The notes: generated by a model from the sequence alone, not told the origin. 64,000 nucleotides of DNA from an uncultured Lachnospiraceae bacterium (GCA_902789555.1 CADAOF010000011.1:1-64000), one strand, 5' to 3'. Shown: positions 8,456-17,016, counted from the first letter of the stretch. A program made the numbers and translations.

Positions 8456-8868
8456 ATGGGCCAGCTGTACGACAGAGCAGAGATCTACGACCTGATAGAA
8501 AGCGAAAAACGAACCGAGATCATCCGCAGGGACTGGAAACGGTTCCTCGGAGACAGAGAGATCCGTTCTTTCACAACGGGACAAGGGTAAACCTTGTGCA
8601 GGTCTGGGATCATGAACCGGACGGATCCATCACGTTCAATCTGCTGTATACCTTCGAGCAGAATGAAAAGATCGTCCAGAAGGAGATCTTTGAAGAGCAT
8701 TATCATCCGTTTCCGCTGCGGATAGTAAAAGAAAAGCTGTCCGATCTCGGATATGAAGAGTTATCTTTACGTCCATTCCCCTGTGATATCCCAGAGACTG
8801 ACTTTGAAAAAATGGAATGGTACAGAGTCATTGCAAGAAAAACACGGGAGCACTGCATGAACCGTTAA
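8456..8868 (+). pseudogene. class I SAM methyltransferase, internally deleted and frameshifted
   Basis: From ATG 8456 one frame gives the usual N-terminus of a small-molecule methyltransferase (MGQLYDRAEIYDLIESEKRT ... WKRFLGDREIRSF) and stops at TAA about 8590. From about 8575 another frame continues with a typical C-terminal half (NGTRVNLVQVWDHEPDGSI ... FEKMEWYRVIARK) to 8868. The SAM-binding glycine motifs that belong between them are missing, so roughly 100 residues are deleted and the frame is broken. A longer open frame starting at 8440 reads through but mixes the two halves. An A+T-rich promoter-like tract (TATAATATAATAA) lies at 8405-8420. Confidence 0.75.
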
Positions 8869-8902
8869 GGAAAAAGCGTAAACGGCCGTGCGCACCGCCG
8901 GC

Positions 8903-9145
8903 TCATACCATCCTGATCAGTTCGTACTGGCGGCTCCCTTCGCATACGGGCATCTTGTTGCACAGGTCCACGCAGGCCTGGTCGAGCGCGACAGGGTCGA
9001 AGGAGGCCAGCATGCCCACGTCCGGAATGATCGGGATGTCGTTTTCGGCGTGGCAGTCGCAGAAGGGCGAAACGTCGCAGATTAGTGAAATGTGGAAGGC
9101 GGGCCGGTCTTTTACGACAACGTAGGCGTATTCGGAGATCTTCAT
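8903..9145 (-). pseudogene. DUF362-family protein remnant (C-terminal)
   Basis: 80 codons match the C-terminal part of DUF362 proteins: CDVSPFCDCHAENDIPIIPD, then VGMLASFDPVALDQACVDL and an end SRQYELIRMV. A full DUF362 protein is about 300-370 residues. The N-terminal bulk is absent, and the segment between the ALDQACVDL motif and the final REYEL-like motif is also shortened. This is a decayed gene beside another decayed gene (8456-8868). Confidence 0.7.
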
Positions 9146-9266
9146 TGACGGATCGCCGCGAATTGTTTATTCTGCAGGAAGAACGGTACGGCAGGATGCA
9201 CACGGGGCGAATATCCCCCGGCAGACGGCAAAGTGAGCAGCGTACCGTGAACGGAGGTGCAGACGG

Positions 9267-9899
9267 ATGAACGGAGAAGCAAAAACGCCGGAACGGACCA
9301 CTCCCGGGAAAGCCGGGAGCATGGAGGACCTCATCCGGCACGGCGCAGCAGTCCTGGTGCCGCTCGTCCGGGGAGAAAACGGGCCGGCGCTGCTCATGGA
9401 AGTACGGTCCATGAACGTCTGGCAGCCGGGAGAGATCTGCTTTCCGGGCGGCCACATTGAAGAGGGGGAGACCGCGGCAGAGACTGCCGTGCGCGAAACG
9501 GAGGAGGAACTCGGCATCCCGGCTTCTTCGGTCAGGGTGCTGAAGGAACTGGCGCCGGAACTGCACCGGGAAGGCCGCATGCGCGTGTATCCGGTACTGG
9601 CAGAGATCGAAGGCTTTGATCCGGGGCGGCTTACCCTGCGCCGGGAGGAGGTCGCAGAGGTCTTTGCCCTGCCGCTTTCCCGGCTCCTCGCGCAGGATCC
9701 GGAGATTTACGACATGAGCGATCCCGAAAGCCCGGACATGCCCGGAAAGCTGAAAAACTACCTCGCCCATTACCCGCCCATCCCGAAGAACAGAACGACG
9801 CCTTACTGGGAGTACGGACCCTACGGGATCTGGGGCCTTACGGCGCGCATCCTCGTGAAAGTGCGGGATCATTTCCGAAAAGAAGAGACGGCGCATTGA
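9267..9899 (+). CDS. Nudix hydrolase, CoA-pyrophosphatase type
   Basis: 210 residues with GGAGGT about 8 bases before ATG. A complete Nudix box starts at GGHIEEGETAAETAVRETEE, with the Mg-binding REXXEE, and is followed by LGIP. The preceding VWQPGEICFPGG and the acidic central region fit the CoA diphosphatase (NudL/YeaB-like) branch, which splits CoA into 3',5'-ADP and phosphopantetheine; the substrate is assigned by family only. The C-terminal part (TTPYWEYGPYGIWGLTARIL) is characteristic of the branch. The gene ends inside a rho-independent terminator shared with the upstream border of msrA. Confidence 0.8.
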   Translation: MNGEAKTPERTTPGKAGSMEDLIRHGAAVLVPLVRGENGPALLMEVRSMNVWQPGEICFPGGHIEEGETAAETAVRETEEELGIPASSVRVLKELAPELHREGRMRVYPVLAEIEGFDPGRLTLRREEVAEVFALPLSRLLAQDPEIYDMSDPESPDMPGKLKNYLAHYPPIPKNRTTPYWEYGPYGIWGLTARILVKVRDHFRKEETAH

Positions 9900-9914
9900 C
9901 AGCCGTCTTTTTTC
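9884..9914 (+). terminator. terminator of Nudix gene
   Basis: Stem AGACGGC / GCCGTCT around a 9-base loop followed by a T-run. The left arm overlaps the last codons of the Nudix gene. Confidence 0.7.
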
Positions 9915-9924
9915 ATGATTGGAT

Positions 9925-9954
9925 TTGATTATTGGGGCATATTTGTGCTAAAAT
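9925..9954 (+). promoter_or_regulatory. promoter of msrA
   Basis: TTGATT (9925-9930), 18 bases, TAAAAT (9949-9954), with an extended -10 TGTGC directly before the -10 box. Confidence 0.55.
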
Positions 9955-9993
9955 ATCCTAAAAAGAGACGATAATGCGAAAAAAGGGGAAATC

Positions 9994-10482
9994 ATGAAAA
10001 CGATCTATCTTGCAGGAGGCTGTTTCTGGGGCGTCCAGCGCTATTTCGATCAGTTTGACGGTGTCAGGGAAACGGAAGTCGGCTATGCCAACGGGCCGGA
10101 CCGCGCGCCGAGCTATCAGGAGGTCTGCAAAAACAGCGGCCACGCAGAAACCGTGAAGATCGTCTACGACGAAGACCGGATCGGAACAGAGGCCCTCCTG
10201 GACTTTTACTTTAACGTGATCGACCCGCTCTCCGTGAACCGGCAGGGCCATGACGAAGGCATCCAGTACCGCACGGGGATCTTTTATGACGACGAAACGC
10301 TCCTCCCGGCCATCCGCACCGTCTGTGCACGCGAGGAAGAGAAGGCGGGGCAGAAGCTTGCCGTCGTCATTGAACCGCTGAAGAATTTTTACTCCGCGGA
10401 AGAATACCACCAGAAATATCTGGAGAAAAATCCGGGCGGCTACTGCCACATCCCGGACAGCTATTTCCACCTGAACGAATAA
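9994..10482 (+). CDS. msrA: peptide methionine sulfoxide reductase A
   Basis: 162 residues, the normal MsrA length. The catalytic GGCFWG motif is at residues 8-13 with Cys10 as nucleophile. Other family blocks follow: GYANG, SYQEVCKNSGHAETV, DPLSVNRQGHDEGIQYRTGIF and the end FYSAEEYHQKYL. The enzyme reduces methionine-S-sulfoxide in proteins or free methionine, using thioredoxin; a thioredoxin gene lies elsewhere in the window (50825). No fused MsrB domain. It is followed 42 bp later by a lysoplasmalogenase-like gene, possibly co-transcribed. Confidence 0.95.
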   Translation: MKTIYLAGGCFWGVQRYFDQFDGVRETEVGYANGPDRAPSYQEVCKNSGHAETVKIVYDEDRIGTEALLDFYFNVIDPLSVNRQGHDEGIQYRTGIFYDDETLLPAIRTVCAREEEKAGQKLAVVIEPLKNFYSAEEYHQKYLEKNPGGYCHIPDSYFHLNE

Positions 10483-10524
10483 GCGGCAAAGAGGCCGCGG
10501 AACCCTGCTCCGGAAGGAGAACGT

Positions 10525-11184
10525 ATGCAGATCTTACAATATCCGATGCTGGCCATGTTCGTCCTGGCGACGACGGTCCACCTGAACGCATCCCTGAAAC
10601 AGAACAAAATGCTGCGGAACAAGACCAAGCCGTTCATCCTGATCGGTCTCATGGGCTTTTATCTCGGTGCGGCGAATCCGGTCATCCTGTCCGTCGTCCT
10701 GGCCCTCTTTTTCTCCTGGCTCGGCGACATGCTGCTGATCCCGAAGGGGACGAAATGGTTCACGGCCGGCGGCATTGCCTTCATGGTGAGCCACGCCTTC
10801 TTCATTCTGAGCTATGTGCAGGATACCGATTTCCGGACGATCCCGCTGGCGGTCCTCATCCTGCTGCCTGCGGCCTTCATTGCCGCGTCGCTCGTCATTT
10901 TCCGCTTTCTGCGGCCGCATCTGCCGAAGGGGCTGTTCTATCCGATGCTGTTCTACCTGATCTTAAACGGCGCGATGAACTGCTTCGCCTGGTTCCGCGC
11001 GATCACGGTGGGGGGCGCCGCAGGCATCATCACCGCAGTCGGCGCATTGCTGTTCTTCGTGTCCGACTCATCGCTTTTCTTCGTGCGCTTCCACAAGGAC
11101 AGCCGCCTGAAGACGCATTTTCTGGTCATGCTGACCTACTCGCTGGGTGAATTCCTGATCATTTTAGGCCTGATCTTGAGATAG
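10525..11184 (+). CDS. YhhN family membrane protein (lysoplasmalogenase-like)
   Basis: 219 residues with about eight predicted transmembrane helices and the YhhN/TMEM86 blocks: the acidic GDMLLI motif after the third helix (FFSWLGDMLLIP), SHAFFI, and a second acidic SDSSLFF segment near residue 185. Family members in animals and Legionella hydrolyse the vinyl-ether bond of lysoplasmalogens. Clostridia make plasmalogens, so the role is plausible but unproven here. AAGGAG lies before ATG. The next gene is a lipid-kinase family member 26 bp downstream, which fits a lipid-related operon. Confidence 0.8.
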   Translation: MQILQYPMLAMFVLATTVHLNASLKQNKMLRNKTKPFILIGLMGFYLGAANPVILSVVLALFFSWLGDMLLIPKGTKWFTAGGIAFMVSHAFFILSYVQDTDFRTIPLAVLILLPAAFIAASLVIFRFLRPHLPKGLFYPMLFYLILNGAMNCFAWFRAITVGGAAGIITAVGALLFFVSDSSLFFVRFHKDSRLKTHFLVMLTYSLGEFLIILGLILR

Positions 11185-11210
11185 GCGATCGATAAATAAG
11201 GAGGTCCGAT

Positions 11211-12041
11211 ATGAAATATTACCTGTACAATCCGCTGGCCAACAACGGGATCCTGCCCGGCGTTTCCCTTGAGGAACTGAAAAAGACCGGCGCGCAGCCG
11301 GTTGACGCAACGAAGACCGACTACGCGGAATTTTTCGGAAAGCTCGCGCCGGAGGATGAGGTGGTGATGGTCGGCGGGGACGGCACGATCAACTACCTGA
11401 TCAACCACGTCGACTGCGAAAACCTGAAGAACAACGTGTATCTTCTCGGAAACGGCAGCGGCAACGATTTCCTGAACGACATCGGCGAAAAACCCGGCAA
11501 GGAGATCCTGCTGAACAAATATCTGAAGAACCTGCCGGTCGCCCGCGTAAACGGCAGGGAGTGGAAGTATATCAACAACATGAGCTACGGGATCGACGGC
11601 TACTGCTGTGAGGTCGCGGATAAGATCAAGGCTAAAACGCCCGGCAAGAAAATCAACTACACCTCGATCGCGATCAAGGGCGTGCTTTACGATTTCAAAC
11701 CCGGCAGCGCGGACGTGACGGTCGACGGCGTGACCCGTCACTTCGACAACATCTGGCTCGCACCGGCCATGAAGGGAAGATACTGCGGCGGCGGCATGAT
11801 GCTGGCGCCCGGTCAGGACCGCTTCTCCGACAAACTGACCGTGATGATCTACTGCGGAAAGTCCAGGCTGAAGACGCTGATCGCGTTCCCGAAGATTTTC
11901 GAGGGCAAGCATGTGGAGATGACGGACAGGGTGACGGTCATCACCGGCAATAAGGTCCACGTGAAGTTCTCCCGACCCTGTGCGGCGCAGATCGACGGCG
12001 AGACCGTGCTGAATGTCATGGAATATGAGGCGGAACTGTAA
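11211..12041 (+). CDS. diacylglycerol/lipid kinase family protein (YegS/DgkB-like)
   Basis: 276 residues. The catalytic-domain signature GGDGTIN is present (residues ~63-69, in EVVMVGGDGTINYLIN), with GNGSGNDF as the second nucleotide-binding motif. The C-terminal half has the beta-rich substrate domain (NIWLAPAMKGRYCGGGMMLA, then CAAQIDGETV). These enzymes phosphorylate diacylglycerol or other lipids with ATP at the membrane; the exact substrate is unknown. AAGGAGG ends 6 bases before ATG. It follows the lysoplasmalogenase-like gene and precedes a surface-protein gene by 46 bp. Confidence 0.85.
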   Translation: MKYYLYNPLANNGILPGVSLEELKKTGAQPVDATKTDYAEFFGKLAPEDEVVMVGGDGTINYLINHVDCENLKNNVYLLGNGSGNDFLNDIGEKPGKEILLNKYLKNLPVARVNGREWKYINNMSYGIDGYCCEVADKIKAKTPGKKINYTSIAIKGVLYDFKPGSADVTVDGVTRHFDNIWLAPAMKGRYCGGGMMLAPGQDRFSDKLTVMIYCGKSRLKTLIAFPKIFEGKHVEMTDRVTVITGNKVHVKFSRPCAAQIDGETVLNVMEYEAEL

Positions 12042-12087
12042 CACCAAAACCGCAGCGGCATAAAAATAAACTTTACAGGAGGCGGAC

Positions 12088-13947
12088 ATGAAAAAGTGGA
12101 CCAAATGGCTGCTGCTCCTCGCAGCTGTTATTCTGGCAGCCGGTTTCAGCCGGGGTGCCAGGGCGGCAGATGCGCCGAGCATACGCTATGACGCGAACTG
12201 CGTCCATGACGGAACCGTAAAGCGTTATTACGAAGCCACGGTTTCGTTCTATCTCTATAAGGATGAACTGGACGGCTGCATCATCAGCGGCAATCTTCCC
12301 GACGGGGTCTATGCCTATGTCAATACGAAAGCGAGCCGGGTGGATCTGAAGGGCACGCCGACCAAGGCCGGGACGTACAAATTCAAGGTCACCGGGGAAG
12401 GCCTTAAAGCCGGCAAGTCCTCATCGCCGGAATTCACGGTCACGATCGCGGGGGAAAACATCGTTTACAGCGTAACGACCATGGGCTGCACCTCCTGCAG
12501 CGAGGGCGGAACGCCCAAGACCAACTTCGCGGCGGGCGACTGGGTCAGGATGTCGACCACGACCAGTGCAGCCCTGTATCTCGACCATTATGAGACCAGC
12601 GTTTCCTCAGTGAAGATCCCGACCGGGAATCCCGGAGAAAGGATCTACGGTGCGCCGATCGGCTTTTTCTACATGCCGGCACAGAACGTTAGCGTCTATG
12701 CCGCGCTGAAGGAGAAAAATCAGGGCTCGTACAATCATAACGCGGCGGCAAAGGATACCGGTACCCTCTGCGGTGAGACCCTCATCACGACGATGGAACT
12801 GGCGATCGACCGCGGTCTGGTCAAGGCAAGCTATACGTCGGAGTCGATAGCGGACAGGATCCAGAGCGGCATGCTCTACCGCTATAAGATCGATCTGGAC
12901 AAGAACGGTACGCCCGATCTCGAAATGGTCAAAACCGTTCCGGATTGCTTCGGGACCGGCGGTTACGGCCAGGCCATCTCCGTGCTCTCCGGGAGAAACG
13001 TATACGGGAGCTATACGCTGACGATCCCGCAGAACGACATCAATACGTCCGCGGATTCGGCGGTCTATTCGAAGGTCGTATTCAACATGGGCGAAGCGCC
13101 GCATACACACAGCCCGAAGCTCGTCGCGGCCAAGGACCCGACCTGCACGGCACCGGGGGGCAAGGAACACTATGAATGCTCCTGCGGCAGCTGGTTCTGG
13201 GATGCCGCCGGCAAGAGCGTGATCAGCAACCATGCAGACGCGATCATCAAACCTCTCGGCCACAAGATGAACGTGGTCACGGCGAAGGCGGCCACCTGCA
13301 CGGCAGACGGCATAAACTGGCATGTTGAGTGCGAGAACTGCGGCAACTGGTACTGGGACGTTTACGGCAACAGCCTCATTGCGGATCACAGCAAGCTGGT
13401 CACGAAAGCGTACGGCCACAAATGGTCCGAGTGGACGGTCGTGAAGGCTGCCACGGAGACGGAAGAAGGACTGAAGGAGCGCCATTGCTACAATAATGCG
13501 GCGCATAAGGAGCAGGAGACGATCCCGAAGCTTGAGCCGGCGCCGACTGAGCCTCCGACGACTGAGGCTCCGCCCGAGTCAGCAACCACCGAAGCGCCGA
13601 CCGAACCGACGACAGAGGAACCGCCGGTGACGACTGAGGCGCCGGAAACGACGGAAGCCCCGACTGAGCCCACGACGGAAGAACCGCCGGTGACGACAGA
13701 GGTGCCGGAAACGACTGCGGCTCCGACCGAACCGGAAAGCACTTCGGCGCCGACGGAAGCGCCTACCGCGCCCGCCCCTACGCAGCCTGCGCCTACACAG
13801 CCGGCTTCGACCGAAGCGCCGCAGAAGGAAGGCGGCGGAAACACCGTCCTGTGGATCCTGCTTGCACTTATGGTCCTCGTTGCCGGCCTCCTCGGCGGCA
13901 TCCTGATCGGCCAGTCCGGGAAGAAAGGCAAACAGGGCAAAAAATAA
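12088..13947 (+). CDS. secreted, membrane-anchored surface protein with Pro/Thr-rich stalk
   Basis: 619 residues with a signal peptide (KKWTKWLLLLAAVILAAGF, cleavage near ARAAD). An Ig-like putative domain (about 50-115; LKGTPTKAGTYKFKV) is followed by an uncharacterised region. Two copies of a Cys/Trp module follow (CTAPGGKEHYECSCGSWFWD at about 352-371, and a related CTADGINWHVECENCGNWYW). Residues ~480-580 are a Pro/Thr/Glu-rich stalk with a 21-residue exact tandem duplication. The C-terminus is a hydrophobic helix (TVLWILLALMVLVAGLLGGI) with a Lys-rich tail and no LPXTG, so it is probably held in the membrane and not sorted by sortase. Function unknown; adhesion or cell-surface interaction is a guess. 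Confidence 0.75.
   Translation: MKKWTKWLLLLAAVILAAGFSRGARAADAPSIRYDANCVHDGTVKRYYEATVSFYLYKDELDGCIISGNLPDGVYAYVNTKASRVDLKGTPTKAGTYKFKVTGEGLKAGKSSSPEFTVTIAGENIVYSVTTMGCTSCSEGGTPKTNFAAGDWVRMSTTTSAALYLDHYETSVSSVKIPTGNPGERIYGAPIGFFYMPAQNVSVYAALKEKNQGSYNHNAAAKDTGTLCGETLITTMELAIDRGLVKASYTSESIADRIQSGMLYRYKIDLDKNGTPDLEMVKTVPDCFGTGGYGQAISVLSGRNVYGSYTLTIPQNDINTSADSAVYSKVVFNMGEAPHTHSPKLVAAKDPTCTAPGGKEHYECSCGSWFWDAAGKSVISNHADAIIKPLGHKMNVVTAKAATCTADGINWHVECENCGNWYWDVYGNSLIADHSKLVTKAYGHKWSEWTVVKAATETEEGLKERHCYNNAAHKEQETIPKLEPAPTEPPTTEAPPESATTEAPTEPTTEEPPVTTEAPETTEAPTEPTTEEPPVTTEVPETTAAPTEPESTSAPTEAPTAPAPTQPAPTQPASTEAPQKEGGGNTVLWILLALMVLVAGLLGGILIGQSGKKGKQGKK
13594..13719 (+). repeat. 63-bp tandem duplication in surface-protein stalk
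   Basis: Two near-identical 63-bp units (13594-13656 and 13657-13719), each encoding a 21-residue PTEPTTEEPPVTTE-type block. Shorter degenerate versions follow. Such repeats can change copy number by slippage and alter stalk length. Confidence 0.85.
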
Positions 13948-13972
13948 GACGTGAGCGTGCAGCAGGCACGAA

Positions 13973-14004
13973 AAAGACCGCACCCTGAACGGATGCGGTC
14001 TTTT
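13973..14004. terminator. bidirectional terminator between convergent genes
   Basis: Stem AAAGACCGCA / TGCGGTCTTT with a 10-base loop, A-run on the left and T-run on the right, between the surface-protein gene (+) and the acyltransferase-like gene (-). Confidence 0.8.
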
Positions 14005-14024
14005 CATCTGCTGCGAAGCGGCGT

Positions 14025-14918
14025 TCATTCGGCTTTTTTCGGTTTCGCTTCGCTGTATTCCAGGTCATGGTCGAAGAGGACCTTTTCCGGCGGCTGCTCC
14101 AGAAGCTCGGGATGCAGCAGGTAGCGGCGCATGTCCGTGAAGAAGTGCGCGTAGTGCGCACCGGAGCAGATGCGTTCGTCTGCCGTGATGCCGATGGGCA
14201 GGAAGCGCTTCGTGCGCATGGTCCCGTTTTCTTCAACGACGATCCTTTCCGCGGTACCGAGGCTGAAGAAGAGGCCGATATTGCCGAAATTGTAGATGTG
14301 GTGATTCACCTCGTGCAGACGGATGGACGCGACGTTGGTCATGTACATGCTCCCGTGGAAGGGAAGTTCGTTCAGCAGGGCGCCGGGGCAGAGGCCGTAG
14401 CGGTCGAGCAGGCGGATCAGCGCCACGAGGAAGGTGGCAAGGCCGGGGACCGCGAAGCCGAAGTTCAGGAGCTTCTCCAGAAAGCCTTCCTCCGCGTTTG
14501 CGCCGCGCAGGGCATCGATGTTCGCCTCGATCCTGTCGCGGACGTCGTAGATGGTATCGGTAAGGTCGAAGCGAGTCTTGCAGACCAGCTCGCCCTTGTC
14601 GATGTGATAGGGATCCTTCAGCACATTGAAGGAAACGGTGCAGTTGTTCCGTGCAAAGAGCTGCTTGTTCATGACGAAGCGGTTGACGCAGGGATTCTGG
14701 CTGAGCGCGCGTACATAGGCGGCGATCAGGATGGTCATATAGCCCAGCTTTTCGCCCTTATCCGCCTGCTTGTGGATATAGGACGCCAGGAGTTCCATGT
14801 CCGTGCGGTGCTTTAAGAAAATCTGCGCGTCGCAGCGCTGGGGCATGACATAGGGGGTGATCTTGACTACGGGATCGATATCATTGACGCGTCTTCCGTC
14901 GGGACGTCTTCCGAACAT
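14025..14918 (-). CDS. stand-alone 2-oxoacid dehydrogenase E2-like acyltransferase domain protein, altered active site
   Basis: 297 residues resembling the catalytic domain of E2 acyltransferases / chloramphenicol acetyltransferase fold: an N-terminal block with ASYIHKQADKGEKLGYMTIL, then FGNIGLFFSLGTAE and a C-terminal LPIGITADERICSGAHYAHF. In true E2 enzymes that last motif is DHRxxDG, with the His catalytic. Here it reads DERICSG, so the catalytic His is Glu and the Asp is Ser. No lipoyl domain and no E1/E3 genes are nearby. It may have lost acyltransferase activity or use another mechanism. An extended -10 promoter lies at 14967-14995. Confidence 0.65.
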   Translation of the reverse strand: MFGRRPDGRRVNDIDPVVKITPYVMPQRCDAQIFLKHRTDMELLASYIHKQADKGEKLGYMTILIAAYVRALSQNPCVNRFVMNKQLFARNNCTVSFNVLKDPYHIDKGELVCKTRFDLTDTIYDVRDRIEANIDALRGANAEEGFLEKLLNFGFAVPGLATFLVALIRLLDRYGLCPGALLNELPFHGSMYMTNVASIRLHEVNHHIYNFGNIGLFFSLGTAERIVVEENGTMRTKRFLPIGITADERICSGAHYAHFFTDMRRYLLHPELLEQPPEKVLFDHDLEYSEAKPKKAE

Positions 14919-14966
14919 GGGCTACCTCTTTCTGCGCCGCTTCTTCGTGCGGCAGCATACACGGAA

Positions 14967-14995
14967 AATATAGCACAAACCTGTGCCGCGGGCAA
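14967..14995 (-). promoter_or_regulatory. promoter of the E2-like gene
   Basis: On the minus strand: TTGCCC, 17 bases ending in TGTGC, then TATATT. The extended TGTGC motif before the -10 box recurs at many genes in this window. Confidence 0.6.
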
Positions 14996-15090
14996 CGGAA
15001 AAGAAAAAAATCAGAAATAAAATCGAAAAAAAGAATAAAAAAACCTGCCGGAGCGCGGCAGGATAGTATTCCGTTGACTGGCTGAGCAGG

Positions 15091-15870
15091 TCACTTGCGT
15101 GCGCGCCGCAGGAGGAAGAGGTACCGCAGCCCGTACCAGAGCGCGGTGACGGCAGTCCCGATCAGGATGAAGGCGGTCAGATACCCGCCGTAGCCGCCGC
15201 GTTCGTAGAACGAAGTAAGCGGCGAGTCGTAGCCGGGCTCCGCCATGAACCAGTAGTTCGTTCCGGTCGCTTTGTCGAAGAAATACATGAGGAACATGCC
15301 GGAGAGGAGGAAAATGGCCGAACGCCCGAAATCGCGGAGGATCAGTTTTTTCGGCTCCGCTGCCTCCGCGTTCCGCACGAGGATCGAGGCGCCGTAAACG
15401 GAGACCATGCCGTGGCCCATGAAACCGCAGATGCTGAGGTAATTCCAGAAGGGATAGTACAGCCAGTCCGGAAAGAGCAGGGCGGCCCAGGCGGCCAGGA
15501 TGCCCGGGTGGAAGATGACGGCGCCGAGGAAAGCGTGGAGTTTTGCACCGAAGGACCCGGGCCGCGCGGCGTTCGTCCAGGCGTGGAGAGGGACCAGCAT
15601 GTACATGAGGCTGCAGACGTGGATCGGCAGGGTGTAGATCGTGAAGCGGCCGACGAGGAAGGTGATGAAGTATTCGCAGAAGCCGAAAAAGAAGACGAGG
15701 GAGCCGGTGATCCGCTCGGCGGTTTTCCGGTGGCGTTCATCGGTCTTTCGGAACCAGACGGCGCAGAGGACCGTGGCAATAAGAAAGACTGCGATGTACA
15801 CAAGGTGCATCGCGCAGAAACGTTCGTTTCCGACGTCCGCCGGAAGATCTTCACCGTGAAGCCAGAACAT
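15091..15870 (-). CDS. YwaF/TIGR02206-like integral membrane protein
   Basis: 259 residues with about seven predicted membrane helices, matching the YwaF (TIGR02206, TMEM164-like) family pattern: FCEYFITFLVGRFTIYTLPIHVC, a conserved His-Cys in the TLPIHVCSL helix, FHPGILAA, and a late NYWFMAEP motif. Function in bacteria is unknown. The start at 15870 (MFWLHGEDL) has GAGG 6 bases upstream. An open frame extends to 15978, but that extension is the dispersed repeat at 15911-15960 and is unlikely to be coding. Transcribed alone, away from PhzF. Confidence 0.75.
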   Translation of the reverse strand: MFWLHGEDLPADVGNERFCAMHLVYIAVFLIATVLCAVWFRKTDERHRKTAERITGSLVFFFGFCEYFITFLVGRFTIYTLPIHVCSLMYMLVPLHAWTNAARPGSFGAKLHAFLGAVIFHPGILAAWAALLFPDWLYYPFWNYLSICGFMGHGMVSVYGASILVRNAEAAEPKKLILRDFGRSAIFLLSGMFLMYFFDKATGTNYWFMAEPGYDSPLTSFYERGGYGGYLTAFILIGTAVTALWYGLRYLFLLRRARK

Positions 15871-15910
15871 AAAGTGCCTCGTAATAACTTCGGCTCCTTG
15901 CTCGCACAGA

Positions 15911-15960
15911 TCTTTCTCAGCTCCGTTCCGCTTCGCTTCAAAGTCGCTTCGAAAGACATG
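15911..15960 (-). repeat. dispersed intergenic repeat, copy A
   Basis: The minus strand reads GCGACTTTGAAGCGAAGCGG followed by AACGGAGCTGAGAAAGA. The same sequence with one change occurs on the plus strand at 25978-26014. A second shared module (CCGGACGCGAGGCG) lies on the other side of the core here (about 15986-15999) compared with copy B (26047-26060). Both copies are directly upstream of genes. Confidence 0.75.
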
Positions 15961-16020
15961 TGCTCCCGTTCGCCGCAATCATGCCGCCTCGCGTCCGGGG
16001 CAGGCCTGCCAGGCGGGCTG

Positions 16021-16884
16021 TCAGTCCAGTCTTGCCTTGCCGCTGATCCTTGTGGCAGTCACTTCGCAGCCCTCAAGGAAGCAGGCAGCGTAGATGAGGC
16101 TCGGTCTGCCCATGGCTTCGCCCTGACGCACCGTGATCTCGTTCCAGCCGTCCGCAAGCGGGATCAGGCGGTGTCTGATCAGATAGGCTGAAAGGGCCGA
16201 GGCAGCAACGCCGGTCGCCGGATCTTCGGGGTAGCCCGCGCGGCAGGGGAACTGCCTTGCGCAGAAGAGGAAGGGGTCTGTTCCCGGTTCCTTCGCGTAA
16301 GGGTAAAAGCCTGTCGTTCCGTATTTGTCGCAAAGCGACCAGAGATATTCGTAATCGGGTTCGAGTGCATACACCGTTTCCTTATCGGCAAGCGGAACGA
16401 TCAGCTTGAAGCGCGAGGTGGCGGAGGATTCCACAGGCAGATCCGCGAGCTTGTCCGGGGTGATGTTTAACGCCCGGCAGAGCTCGTCTTTCGTGGGCGC
16501 CTCTTCCTTAACGCGCGGCAGGAACTGTGAAAGCGAGACCTTGACGGTGTCGCCGTCCATTTCCCAGTCGACGAGGACCTGGCCGAGGGCGGTCTCGAGC
16601 CGCACCGGGGAGGCGGTCACGCGCCCGGTCTTAACTAACACCGTCACGGCGCCGATCGTATCGTGGCTGCACATCTCCATCTCATGCAGCGGGACGAAAT
16701 AGCGGGCTTTGACGTCGCAGTCATCACGCGAAGGCTTCATCAGAAACACGGACTCCTCGCCGAAGCGGAAAGTCATCGCCTGCATTTCTTCCGTGGAGAG
16801 TTCGTCCGCATCCAGGGTCACGGGCGCGGGATTGCCGCCGCCCGGCTTTTCTTCAAATACGACGGAATGAACGGTTTTGTACAT
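16021..16884 (-). CDS. PhzF family isomerase/epimerase
   Basis: 287 residues of the diaminopimelate-epimerase-fold PhzF family. The general acid/base Glu44 is in GEESVF. Other family motifs are GGGNPAPV near the N-terminus, HDTIGA, and EDPATGVAASALSAYL in the second half. Family members isomerise small molecules (PhzF acts in phenazine synthesis), but no phenazine genes are nearby and the substrate is unknown. The start at 16884 follows GAGG by 7 bases; a GTG four codons upstream lacks a site. The gene lies downstream of dehydratase cluster 1 but is separated from it by a terminator. Confidence 0.85.
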   Translation of the reverse strand: MYKTVHSVVFEEKPGGGNPAPVTLDADELSTEEMQAMTFRFGEESVFLMKPSRDDCDVKARYFVPLHEMEMCSHDTIGAVTVLVKTGRVTASPVRLETALGQVLVDWEMDGDTVKVSLSQFLPRVKEEAPTKDELCRALNITPDKLADLPVESSATSRFKLIVPLADKETVYALEPDYEYLWSLCDKYGTTGFYPYAKEPGTDPFLFCARQFPCRAGYPEDPATGVAASALSAYLIRHRLIPLADGWNEITVRQGEAMGRPSLIYAACFLEGCEVTATRISGKARLD

Positions 16885-16951
16885 GGAAAGCCTCACTTAG
16901 ATGAAATCGTAAGAAAAGGATAGCATAATCGGCGGGCAAAGGCAAGAAGCC

Positions 16952-16985
16952 AAACAGCGGGGCGGCCTTTCGGCCGCCCCGTTTC
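16952..16985 (-). terminator. terminator of dehydratase cluster 1
   Basis: Stem GGGGCGGCC / GGCCGCCCC with a 4-base loop; on the minus strand it follows the small membrane-protein gene and precedes phzF. Confidence 0.65.
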
Positions 16986-17016
16986 ATTTTTCGCCGGTCC
17001 TTCAGACCGACCTTGC

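Noticed and set aside
8440-8868. intact 142-residue gene
   Set aside because: Its first ~45 residues are an out-of-frame reading of a methyltransferase N-terminus; family similarity switches frame midway, so it is a pseudogene.
14067-14816. long open frames opposite real genes (for example this one on the plus strand)
   Set aside because: They mirror well-supported genes in G+C-rich DNA, lack ribosome binding sites and have no recognisable domains.
15871-15978. 36-residue N-terminal extension of the YwaF-like protein
   Set aside because: The extension is the dispersed repeat, has no ribosome binding site, and the ATG at 15870 has one.
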